Part shown: piece after piece, positions 56,767-64,000 of the stretch
Numbering within the stretch: the stretch's first letter is position 1
Layout: each line of letters begins with the position of its first letter
Assembly (NCBI GenBank): GCA_049323755.1
Contig: JBMOPE010000016.1
Coordinates: 1 to 64,000, forward strand
DNA: 64,000 bases
Origin: BRHc4a sp049323755
Lineage (GTDB): Bacteria > Bacillota > Desulfotomaculia > Desulfotomaculales > Desulfocucumaceae
Direction: 5' to 3'
Notes under the pieces: generated by a model
Seen by the model: only the letters and a program-made list of their open reading frames with translations
Told to the model about the DNA's origin: nothing
Database searches by the model: none
Translations under genes and position numbers: made by a program

Positions 56767-58782
56767 ATGCCAAGATTTAGAGATCCCGGCCATACCTGCA
56801 GGCCTTCGGCGGCGCCCAGGGTTGTTGATCCAAAGTCTGTTAAGCGGACAGTTGACCCCGGTGTTCTTGAGATGATTGATATCGCCAGGGAGCGAGGCAT
56901 GATAACAGCCTTTGACCGGGCGGTTGCCCAGCAGCCTCAGTGTCAATTCGGCTATAAAGGCATCTGCTGCCGCTTCTGCATGATGGGCCCCTGCCGCATC
57001 AAAGCCGAAGAGGGTCCCGGAAGCAAGGGCATCTGCGGCGCGTCCCACTGGACTATCGCAGCCCGCAGCACCGGACTTATGGTTCTCACCGGCGCGGCGT
57101 CCCACAGCGAGCATGCCAGCCACATGGCCCACACCCTTTTGGAGGCCTCCGAGGGCCACGCCCAGAACTACGGAGTAAAGGACCAGGCCAAGCTTTATAA
57201 AGTGGCTAAGAGACTTGATATCGCCACAGAGGGACGCACAGATATGGAAATCGCCTACGACGTGGCCAGGGCAGCACTGGAAGAATACAGCCGCCTTAAG
57301 GGCTTCGGCGAGTCGCTATGGGTTAACACCACCGCCACCAGGGGCCGTATTGAGAAGTTCCGCACCCATGACATAATGCCCAGCGGTATATATAACGTTA
57401 TATCCGAGCTGGTCACCCAGGCCCACGTCGGCATGGACAACGACCCGGTCAACATTATATTCGCAGCCCTTAGAGTTGCTCTGGGCGACTACGTCGGAAT
57501 GCATGTCGGCACAGACCTTTCCGATATAATCTTCGGGACTCCGAAACCTGTGGTCAGTGAGGCCAACCTGGGAGTAATAGCTCCTGATTGTGTTAACCTG
57601 GTTCTGCATGGACACAACCCGATTCTTTCGGAAATTATTGTACAGGCTGCCAAGGAACTGGAAGGTGAGGCAAAAGCCGCAGGAGCGAAGGGTATTAAAC
57701 TGATGGGCATCTGCTGCACCGGTAATGAGGTGCTTATGCGCCACGGCGTTCCTCTGGTAACCTCCTTTGCTTCCCAGGAGTATGCTATAGCCACCGGCGC
57801 CATTGATGCCATGGTGGTAGATGTGCAGTGCATTATGCCTTCTATCCGCACTGCCGCAGAGTGCTTCCATACAAGGATTATAACCACTTCACCCATTGCC
57901 AAGATACCCGGATCCTACCATATAGACTTCCAGACCACTCAGGCTCTTGACAACGCCAAAAATGCGGTTCGCCTTGCCATAGATGCTTATAAGCTGAGAG
58001 ATTCGCAAAAAGTTCACATTCCCAAGGTTGTCAATAAGGTAGTGGCAGGCTGGAGCCTGGAAGCACTGTATGACCTGTTTAGCCCGGTAAGTCCCGAGAA
58101 GCCTGTCAAGGCTCTTACCGACGCCATTCTGGCCGGGGAAATAAAGGGTGTGGCGCTGCTGGCCGGCTGCAATAATCTTAAGCGGCCCCAGGACGACAGT
58201 CACCTGACCATTGCCGAAGAGCTTATTAAAAACGATGTATTTGTGGTTGGCACCGGCTGCGTAATGCAGGGCTGCGCCAAGATGGGACTCCTGTCCCCCG
58301 AAGCTATGGAGAAAGCAGGCCCCGGCCTGAAGAAATTCCTGGGCAGGCTCAGCGAGAAATCCAGCCTGAGCACTCCGCTGCCCCCCATTTTCCACATGGG
58401 TTCCTGCGTGGACAACACCCGCTGCTCCGACCTTCTGATGGACATGGCTAATGAGCTGGGCGTGGACACACCGAAAGTTCCCTGGGTAGCCTCCGCTCCC
58501 GAAGGAATGAGCGGTAAGGCAGTTTCAATCGGCTGCTGGTGTTTGGCCATGGGTATGCCGGTACACGTAGGCGCAATGCCTCCTCTGGAGGGAAGTGACC
58601 TTATATACTCCATCGTCACCCAGATTGCCAGCGATGTATACGGTGGTTACTTCATCTTCGAAGTGGATCCCGCAGTTGCCGCCGGGAAAATGCTTAGCGC
58701 CCTGGAATACCGCACCTGGAAGCTGGGTATCCACAGGAAGACCGCGGAAGAATTTGAAGCCGCCCTTTGCCAGGGTTACTAA
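56767..58782 (+). CDS. acsA: CO dehydrogenase catalytic subunit (AcsA/CooS type)
   Basis: ATG 56767 follows AAGGAGG by 7 bases. The 671-residue Ni-Fe enzyme has the N-terminal cysteine set for the B and D clusters (QCQFGYKGICCRFCMMGPCR) and C-cluster ligand regions (LVLHGHNP, GICCTGNE, LLAGCNN, GTGCVMQGCAK, GSCVDNTRC). It interconverts CO2 and CO, and as part of the ACS complex sends CO through a tunnel to the partner subunit. It lies 27 bp before acsB. Full length, all visible ligands intact. Confidence 0.95.
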   Translation: MPRFRDPGHTCRPSAAPRVVDPKSVKRTVDPGVLEMIDIARERGMITAFDRAVAQQPQCQFGYKGICCRFCMMGPCRIKAEEGPGSKGICGASHWTIAARSTGLMVLTGAASHSEHASHMAHTLLEASEGHAQNYGVKDQAKLYKVAKRLDIATEGRTDMEIAYDVARAALEEYSRLKGFGESLWVNTTATRGRIEKFRTHDIMPSGIYNVISELVTQAHVGMDNDPVNIIFAALRVALGDYVGMHVGTDLSDIIFGTPKPVVSEANLGVIAPDCVNLVLHGHNPILSEIIVQAAKELEGEAKAAGAKGIKLMGICCTGNEVLMRHGVPLVTSFASQEYAIATGAIDAMVVDVQCIMPSIRTAAECFHTRIITTSPIAKIPGSYHIDFQTTQALDNAKNAVRLAIDAYKLRDSQKVHIPKVVNKVVAGWSLEALYDLFSPVSPEKPVKALTDAILAGEIKGVALLAGCNNLKRPQDDSHLTIAEELIKNDVFVVGTGCVMQGCAKMGLLSPEAMEKAGPGLKKFLGRLSEKSSLSTPLPPIFHMGSCVDNTRCSDLLMDMANELGVDTPKVPWVASAPEGMSGKAVSIGCWCLAMGMPVHVGAMPPLEGSDLIYSIVTQIASDVYGGYFIFEVDPAVAAGKMLSALEYRTWKLGIHRKTAEEFEAALCQGY

Positions 58783-58809
58783 CTCTCAGTTTGAAAGGAG
58801 GAGACCATA

Positions 58810-61011
58810 TTGTCCGAGCAGCTTAATTTCGATCATATTTTTGATGGCGCTATAGAGCCGGGCAAAGAGCCCAAGGCGTTGTTCAAATCGTCATATAACG
58901 GTACTATCACCGCCCTGAGCTATGCAGAGATACTGCTGAGCCAGGCTATATGCGATTTTGGAGCGGACCACCCGGTGGCGTATCCCGATACCGCTTATCA
59001 CCTTCCGGTAATCCGCTGCATGAGCGGTGAGGAAACCAAAACACTGGGAGATCTGGTGCCCGTATTGAACCGCATGAGGGCCTCGGTGAAGGAAAACTAC
59101 AGGGACTTTAAAAACGCCATTAAGGGCGGCGAAGCCACCTGGTATGCCGCCGAAATAATTGAGGCGGTGCGCTACCTGCGCAACACCCCGGAAAACCCAC
59201 TGCACACCGCCCCCTGGACCGGCTTTATCGGAGACCCGGTGGTGCGCCAGTACGGCACCAAGCTGGTGGACTGGACTATTCCCGGCATGGCCCTTATTAT
59301 TGGCCGGGCCAGGGACAGCCAGTCCGCCAAGAAGATCGTGGACAGTTTTATGGCCAAGGGATTAATGCTGTTCCTCTGCGACGAAATTATTGAGCAGCTT
59401 CTGGAAGAAAACGTTAAGCTAGGTGTTGACTATGCCGCATTCCCCCTGGGTAATTACACCCAGGTGGTGCACGCAGCAAACTTCGCTCTGCGTGCGGGAA
59501 TGATGTTCGGCGGTGTTAAGCCCGGAGACTATGAAGCACAGCGTGACTACCAGCACCGCCGGGTGCTTGTCTTTATACTATACCTGGGAGAGCACGACAT
59601 GGTTAAAACAGCCGCCTGCATGGGCGGCATCAATGTAGGCTTCCCGGTAATCACCGACCAGGAGCTTCCCGAAGACAATCAAATAAAGGACTGGTTCGTA
59701 TCCCAGCCCGATTATGAGAAGATGGTCCAGACCTGTCTGGAGGTCCGCGGCATCAAGATTACCTCCATCGACATAGATGTTCCCATCACCGTGGGTCCCG
59801 CCTTCGAGGGCGAGTCCATCCGCAAAAAGGACATGTTCGTTGAATTCGGCGGTTCCAAGACCCCCGGCTTTGAGCTCGTCCGCATGGTGGGCGAAGATGA
59901 AATCGAAGACGGCAAAGTTGAGCTTGTCGGTCCCGACATCGACGGACTTGAGCCCGGCAGCAGGCTGCCCCTTGGAATCGTGGTGGACGTTTACGGCCGC
60001 AAAATGCAGGAGGACTTCGAGCCTGTGCTGGAGCGCCGCATACACTACTTTGCCAACTACGGCGAGGGCCTGTGGCACGTTGCCCAGAGAGATATTATGT
60101 GGGTCCGCATATCGAAGGGCGCACATGAAAAGGGCTTCCGCATGAAGGACATCGGCAAGATTCTGTATGCCAAGTTCAAGACAGAGTTTGCCGCTATTGT
60201 AGACAGGGTTCAGATAACCATCTACACAAACGAGGAGAAAGTTCTTGAAATGCGTGATGTGGCACGCGGATACTACCAAAAGAGAGACGACCGCCTCAAG
60301 GAGCTGCAGGACGAGAAAGTGGACACCTTTTACTCCTGCACGCTGTGCCAGTCCTTTGCCCCCACCCATGTCTGCGTGGTGGCCCCCGAGCGGGTGGGAC
60401 TTTGCGGCGCGGTAAGCTGGCTGGACGCCAAGGCGGCATATGAAATAAACCCGCATGGAGCAAACCAGCCCATACCCAAGCAGGGTATAATAGATGAAAT
60501 AAAGGGACAGTGGGAGTCCTTCAATGATTTCTGTTTTAACAACTCGCAGAGGAACATCACCAATGTAAATTTCTACACAATCATGGAATACCCGATGACC
60601 TCCTGCGGCTGCTTTGAGTGCATACTGGCCATGGTGCCCGAGTGCAACGGCTTTATGGTTGTCAACCGCGAGCACGGCGGTATGACCCCGTCAGGAATGA
60701 CCTTCTCGACACTGGCTGGAACCATAGGCGCCGGCGCCCAAATGCCCGGCTTCATGGGCATAGGCAAATCTTACATGGGCTCCCGCAAGTTCGTACCCGC
60801 CGACGGCGGGCTGGGACGCCTGGTGTGGATGCCCAGGGCTTTGAAAGAGGAGCTTCGACCCATGCTGGAAGAGGCTGCTGAGAACACCGGACTGGGCAGA
60901 GATTTCGTTGACAAGATAGCTGATGAGAGCATAGGAACATCAGGCGATGAGATTATGTCTTTCCTCGAGGAAAAGAGTCACCCGGCTCTGACTATGAACC
61001 CGCTTCTTTAA
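58810..61011 (+). CDS. acsB: Acetyl-CoA synthase (CODH/ACS beta subunit)
   Basis: TTG 58810 follows AAAGGAGGAG. The 733-residue protein has the A-cluster ligands C510 and C513 (SCTLCQSF), C522 (THVCVV), C532 (GLCGAVSW) and the C-G-C motif in MTSCGCFECI at about 599-601, each four residues past the Moorella numbering as I recall it. The N-terminal CODH-contact domain is present. It joins CO, a methyl group and CoA into acetyl-CoA, or reverses this. The other pathway genes (acsC, D, E) must lie elsewhere. Confidence 0.95.
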   Translation: MSEQLNFDHIFDGAIEPGKEPKALFKSSYNGTITALSYAEILLSQAICDFGADHPVAYPDTAYHLPVIRCMSGEETKTLGDLVPVLNRMRASVKENYRDFKNAIKGGEATWYAAEIIEAVRYLRNTPENPLHTAPWTGFIGDPVVRQYGTKLVDWTIPGMALIIGRARDSQSAKKIVDSFMAKGLMLFLCDEIIEQLLEENVKLGVDYAAFPLGNYTQVVHAANFALRAGMMFGGVKPGDYEAQRDYQHRRVLVFILYLGEHDMVKTAACMGGINVGFPVITDQELPEDNQIKDWFVSQPDYEKMVQTCLEVRGIKITSIDIDVPITVGPAFEGESIRKKDMFVEFGGSKTPGFELVRMVGEDEIEDGKVELVGPDIDGLEPGSRLPLGIVVDVYGRKMQEDFEPVLERRIHYFANYGEGLWHVAQRDIMWVRISKGAHEKGFRMKDIGKILYAKFKTEFAAIVDRVQITIYTNEEKVLEMRDVARGYYQKRDDRLKELQDEKVDTFYSCTLCQSFAPTHVCVVAPERVGLCGAVSWLDAKAAYEINPHGANQPIPKQGIIDEIKGQWESFNDFCFNNSQRNITNVNFYTIMEYPMTSCGCFECILAMVPECNGFMVVNREHGGMTPSGMTFSTLAGTIGAGAQMPGFMGIGKSYMGSRKFVPADGGLGRLVWMPRALKEELRPMLEEAAENTGLGRDFVDKIADESIGTSGDEIMSFLEEKSHPALTMNPLL

Positions 61012-61113
61012 AGTAATATGCGGCAAGCTGTAGCAAAAAGCATAACAACGGCTCGCTCATGGAAAAAGCTGGACCAAATTAATTGCCCAACCTAAATACC
61101 TGTACCAATAAAT

Positions 61114-61139
61114 AAGCGGGGGTGGTTAAACCCCCGCTT
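61114..61139. terminator. Terminator hairpin after acsB
   Basis: AAGCGGGGG (61114-61122) and CCCCCGCTT (61131-61139) form a perfect 9-bp GC-rich stem with the loop TGGTTAAA. The T-tract is weak on both strands; it lies between convergent genes. Confidence 0.6.
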
Positions 61140-61247
61140 CAAACTATAATGTGGATTTTGCAATACTCAATCCCTGTCATACAAATTTGCAGGCCAAGGA
61201 AGAGATTAACCGATATTATGAGGGGTTTGCTAAGCCGCTATTACCGT

Positions 61248-61742
61248 TTATGTTTTCTTTTTTCTTACAATATACCTCAGAAAACGCACCCAAACTGACC
61301 ACCTGCGCTGTTCGACGGGGCCAGGGGCAAAGTTTGCCTCGGCCCTGTCAAAGGCGTCCTCAATTAACGCATCATGCAGCCATCGAATTGCCAGGGCCCA
61401 CCAAATACCAATTCCTTTTTCCTGAAGGCTCATGTTTATCACGTGCCGCAGACGTACAACACCAGGCTTTATTTCCACCATGTCAAAAGCGTGAGTCCCT
61501 ATAAAGCCGGCCGGCGCGGTGAATCGAAACCTAATATACCACCCGGGTATATACGAGTCCACCACATACCGGATTAAACCGTGGCCGCCCTCTGCCCCCA
61601 CACAGAGTGGTCTGTCGAAAAGCATCTGCGGCCATTTATTACCGGGCCACAGTCTGTCATCCTCAGAGGCCAGGCTATCAATCAAAGCCCCGACTTCAGA
61701 TGGGGAGGCCTGAAGATCACGTGTATGTACATTTACAACCAT
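61248..61742 (-). CDS. SRPBCC/START-like protein
   Basis: ATG 61742 follows TAGGAGA. The 164-residue protein looks like an SRPBCC fold: PSEVGALIDSLASEDDRLWP early on, then strands (GWYIRFRFTAPAGFIGTHAF, VVRLRHVINMSL) and a long C-terminal helix (WWALAIRWLHDALIEDAFDR). Such folds bind small hydrophobic ligands. No partner gene is evident; the XRE-cupin gene follows upstream on the same strand. Confidence 0.6.
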   Translation of the reverse strand: MVVNVHTRDLQASPSEVGALIDSLASEDDRLWPGNKWPQMLFDRPLCVGAEGGHGLIRYVVDSYIPGWYIRFRFTAPAGFIGTHAFDMVEIKPGVVRLRHVINMSLQEKGIGIWWALAIRWLHDALIEDAFDRAEANFAPGPVEQRRWSVWVRFLRYIVRKKKT

Positions 61743-61813
61743 AGTATCTCTCCTAACGTTACTTTGGTTCTGTAGCGACATTGTCACATTTATTGATCTT
61801 TTGTGTCCTGGAT

Positions 61814-62368
61814 TTACAGCGGATAATAAATAACCATACTTAACCGTGTTATTCCGTTTCCGGAATTGTGGTATGCATGGGGCCTGTCTGCACGGAAAGT
61901 GATGGAGTCACCCTGGTTTACCGTATATTCTTTATTATCGGTTAGAATAGTTAATTCACCCTCAGTAACGATAATAAATTCCTGAGTTCTCTCCCCGTGA
62001 GTATCGTTGCTGTAATAGCCCCCCTTATCTATTTCCACTATGTATATTTCAAAGCGGCGGCTGTCTTCATAAGGGAAAACCGGGTAAACCCTGAATTTTC
62101 CGTTATCTTCCATCAATGTTTCAACATCAGACTTATGAATAATGGTTGTTTCCGCCTGGGGAGAATTGACCAGGGCAGTAAAGGAGACTTTTAGCCCGGA
62201 GGCGATTTTCCAGATGGTGTTAATGGTTGGATTGGATTCCCCCCGCTCAATCTGACCCAGCATGGATTTACTGACTCCTGTAATACCGGCGACTTTTTCA
62301 AGGCTTAATTTTTTGTCCTCCCGAATTCGTTTCAGATTGTTAGCGATAATTATATTTAAGTTTTTCAA
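61814..62368 (-). CDS. XRE-cupin regulator
   Basis: The 184-residue protein has an N-terminal helix-turn-helix (LSLEKVAGITGVSKSMLGQI, ERGESNPTINT) and a C-terminal cupin (EFIIVTEGELTILTDNKEYT, GDSITFRADRPHAYHN). This domain pair is common in regulators next to amino-acid exporters. It is divergent from azlCD, with palindromes in the gap, and probably represses them. Confidence 0.88.
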   Translation of the reverse strand: MKNLNIIIANNLKRIREDKKLSLEKVAGITGVSKSMLGQIERGESNPTINTIWKIASGLKVSFTALVNSPQAETTIIHKSDVETLMEDNGKFRVYPVFPYEDSRRFEIYIVEIDKGGYYSNDTHGERTQEFIIVTEGELTILTDNKEYTVNQGDSITFRADRPHAYHNSGNGITRLSMVIYYPL

Positions 62369-62532
62369 AAAAATTACCCCCTACTTGTAATCCTTAATAA
62401 ATGCAATGTATAATAGTTTATGGACGTTATTGCGTACGAAATGATGAGATATAACGCACGGTCATTATAGTGTACCATGATGTATATTATAGCATACGGT
62501 ATGCTTTAATTTCCAAGGTGCCGGAGGTAGTT
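62369..62532. promoter_or_regulatory. Divergent control region of the XRE-cupin and azlCD genes
   Basis: AGCATAC-G-GTATGCT (62491-62505) is a near-perfect palindrome about 28 bp before azlC. Words such as ATTGCGTACGAAAT and ATAACGCACGGTCA repeat the GCGTAC/GCGCAC theme at about 62430-62463. These are likely operators for the divergent regulator. Confidence 0.5.
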
Positions 62533-63237
62533 ATGGAGCAAAAAACCAACAGTATCAGGGAAGGACTCCAAGCCGGAATACCTATCGTTATAGGCTATTT
62601 CCCGGTGGCCATGGCCTTCGGCCTGCTTGCTAAAACAGTCAATATATCACTGCTTGACACCTGCTTGTTTTCCCTGGTGGTCTTTGCAGGGGCAAGTCAG
62701 TTTATGGCCTTGGACCTTATAAAAGCCGGCATTGCCGCAGGGGATATAGTTCTGGCGACTTTTCTTCTTAATTTGCGGCATTTAATGATGAGCGGGTCTC
62801 TGGCGTTACGGCTTAAAGAAATAAAAAGGGGCTGGCTGTTTTTTATTGCTTTTGGTATTACTGATGAAAGTTTTTCCGTGGCCTCTTTAAAGCCTGGAAA
62901 ACTTAGTGTGCCTTTTTTGCTTGCTTTGCAGGGCATAGCTTACACCGCATGGGCATGCGGCACCTTTACAGGCTATCTGGTAGGCGCGGCGCTGCCCGCA
63001 GCGGTTCAAAGCAGTCTGGGGATAGGCCTTTATGCCATGTTTACCGCCATATTGGTTCCTGAAATAAAGAAGTCCTCAAACGTACTGTTTTTAGCCGTTA
63101 TTTCTGGAATTATATATGTGGTGTGTGACTATTTCAAATTTCTCCCGCCAGGATGGAGCCTTATAATAGCGATTATAGTCGCATCAACGGCCGGCCTTTT
63201 CATATTGAAAGATGAGAGTAAGGGGGAGCAGATATGA
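62533..63237 (+). CDS. azlC: AzlC-type branched-chain amino-acid exporter subunit
   Basis: ATG 62533 follows CGGAGG by 6 bases. The 234-residue membrane protein has the AzlC landmarks GYFPVAMAFGLLA, FAGASQFMALDLI, LLNLRHLMMSGSLA and FGITDESFSVAS. With AzlD it exports branched-chain or analogue amino acids. Its stop overlaps the azlD start by ATGA. Confidence 0.9.
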   Translation: MEQKTNSIREGLQAGIPIVIGYFPVAMAFGLLAKTVNISLLDTCLFSLVVFAGASQFMALDLIKAGIAAGDIVLATFLLNLRHLMMSGSLALRLKEIKRGWLFFIAFGITDESFSVASLKPGKLSVPFLLALQGIAYTAWACGTFTGYLVGAALPAAVQSSLGIGLYAMFTAILVPEIKKSSNVLFLAVISGIIYVVCDYFKFLPPGWSLIIAIIVASTAGLFILKDESKGEQI

Positions 63238-63542
63238 AAAGCTATTTACCTTTAATTGTAGGCATGATGGCTGTTACATATTTACCAAGGCTGCTGCCGC
63301 TTATTGTGTTATCGGACCGCCCGCTGCACCCTTTATTAAGGAGATTTTTTCTATACATACCGTACACTGCCCTGGGGGCCTTGATTATTCGTGGGGCCGT
63401 GGAGGCTCAATCTGGAATGGCTTTGGCAACATTTGCCGGCATAGGAGTAGCGGCCATTTGTTCCTGGGTTAAGGGAGGGTTGGTGTCTTCGGTGGCGGTT
63501 TCTATTTTAACCGCCTACCTGATACTGAATTTCCTTCGTTAG
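63234..63542 (+). CDS. azlD: AzlD-type exporter subunit
   Basis: The 102-residue protein has the AzlD pattern: TYLPRLLPLIVL near the start, then FFLYIPYTALGALIIRG and helices to the end. ATG 63234 overlaps the azlC stop and follows GGGGGAG. It is the small partner of the AzlCD exporter. Confidence 0.9.
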   Translation: MKSYLPLIVGMMAVTYLPRLLPLIVLSDRPLHPLLRRFFLYIPYTALGALIIRGAVEAQSGMALATFAGIGVAAICSWVKGGLVSSVAVSILTAYLILNFLR

Positions 63543-63565
63543 CTAAAACATTAATAACCCCAATA

Positions 63566-63613
63566 ACAACAAGGGATTTTCACGTTAATCTGTGATTATC
63601 CCTTGTCTTTTTT
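63566..63613 (+). terminator. Terminator after azlCD
   Basis: ACAAGGGATTTTCAC and GTGATTATCCCTTGT form a long stem around GTTAATCT, followed by CTTTTTT. Confidence 0.8.
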
Positions 63614-63731
63614 ATACCATTATTTAAAAATAAGACTGAGGCGACACTAATTGATATAATGTAAACAAAAAATCCGCTTTGGCTAAATAACCATTATGGT
63701 GCTGAAAATTATTAATTATAGGAGAATGACA

Positions 63732-64000
63732 ATGGAAGGTCAGGGTAAACTGACAGTTTTTCTTGGCGCGGCGGCGGGTGTGGGTAAGACCTATGCCATG
63801 CTGGAGGCTGCCCAGGAAGGGTTGACCGAAGGTGTGGATGTGGTGGTCGGATGGGCGGAAACCCACGGACGTCCGGAAACAGAGGCCCTTTTGCAGGGCC
63901 TTCCCGCTGTTCCACCAAGACGAATGGAGTACAGGGGCAAGGAGTTGCAGGAAATGGACCTGGACGCCATTTTGGCCCGCAAGCCGGAGATTGCCCTGGT
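63732..64000 (+). CDS. kdpD: KdpD-like sensor kinase N-terminus (partial)
   Basis: ATG 63732 follows AGGAGA by 6 bases; ATG 63726 is too close. The frame is open to the right edge (89 codons). It shows the KdpD N-terminal domain: LTVFLGAAAGVGKTYAMLEA (Walker A), VDVVVGWAETHGRPETEALL, RMEYRGKELQEMDLDAILAR. In full KdpD this part senses or tunes the kinase controlling the KdpFABC potassium pump. Only the N-terminus is visible, so a stand-alone KdpD-domain protein is possible. Confidence 0.85.
   Translation, partial: MEGQGKLTVFLGAAAGVGKTYAMLEAAQEGLTEGVDVVVGWAETHGRPETEALLQGLPAVPPRRMEYRGKELQEMDLDAILARKPEIAL

Noticed and set aside
59578..60675. Open frame of 365 codons on the minus strand
   Set aside because: It is antisense to acsB, which has all its catalytic motifs. 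The translated string has no recognisable domain.

Overview
The window looks like the chromosome of an anaerobic, low-to-mid-GC Firmicute of the Desulfotomaculum/Pelotomaculum type (Peptococcaceae-like). The evidence is the paired CO dehydrogenase and acetyl-CoA synthase of the Wood-Ljungdahl pathway, strong AGGAGG ribosome sites, sigma-A promoters with 17-bp spacers, many acyl-CoA enzymes and a tungsten/molybdenum-type oxidoreductase. The taxon is inferred from gene content only. No rRNA, tRNA or CRISPR array was seen.

Layout. 0-6.3 kb is a graveyard of accessory DNA: an IS end, a frameshifted TnpB remnant, a regulator/acetyltransferase/ASCH operon whose middle gene carries a stop codon, a Tn7-like end with a truncated TnsA, an XRE gene cut by a small inverted-repeat element with its target duplication intact, a 27-residue peptide gene, and two RDD membrane proteins bracketed by a 90-bp repeat. 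6.3-11.7 kb holds metal functions: CsoR plus a P1B ATPase, and a split ChrB divergent from an HD-domain protein and an MFS transporter, with mirror-image operators. 12-18.2 kb holds a two-component system, a GC-rich MacB/FtsX-type ABC exporter, a 44-residue membrane peptide and a decayed second permease. 18.9-24.8 kb is an unusual oxidative set: a BBE-type flavoprotein, an arylsulfotransferase-like protein, a P1/S58 peptidase and a laccase-like multicopper oxidase.

25-31.2 kb is a MarR-led molybdoenzyme locus: an Fe-S protein, a molybdopterin oxidoreductase and two MoeA/MogA-type cofactor proteins. 31.3-56.3 kb is a large acyl-CoA catabolic region. Two paralogous modules each contain a TetR regulator, an enoyl-CoA hydratase homologue, a 3-hydroxyacyl-CoA dehydrogenase, an HMG-CoA-synthase-like/DUF35 fusion, an SCP2-type thiolase and acyl-CoA ligases. 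Around them sit two acyl-CoA dehydrogenases, a 4-hydroxybutyryl-CoA-dehydratase-like protein, a fourth ligase, a LiuR-like MerR regulator and more TetR regulators. 56.7-61 kb encodes CODH (acsA) and ACS (acsB). The window ends with an SRPBCC-like protein, an XRE-cupin regulator, azlCD and the start of a KdpD-like kinase.

Working model. Ligases activate carboxylic acids. Acyl-CoA dehydrogenases, hydratases and 3-hydroxyacyl-CoA dehydrogenases then oxidise them, and the thiolase, probably complexed with the HMGS-like/DUF35 protein, releases acetyl-CoA. CODH/ACS can split that acetyl-CoA or run in the opposite direction. The substrate cannot be read from the sequence. The most interesting point is that both HMGS-like/DUF35 fusions keep the fold and the zinc ribbon but appear to lack all three HMG-CoA-synthase catalytic residues. 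That suggests a conserved non-catalytic scaffold for the adjacent thiolase.
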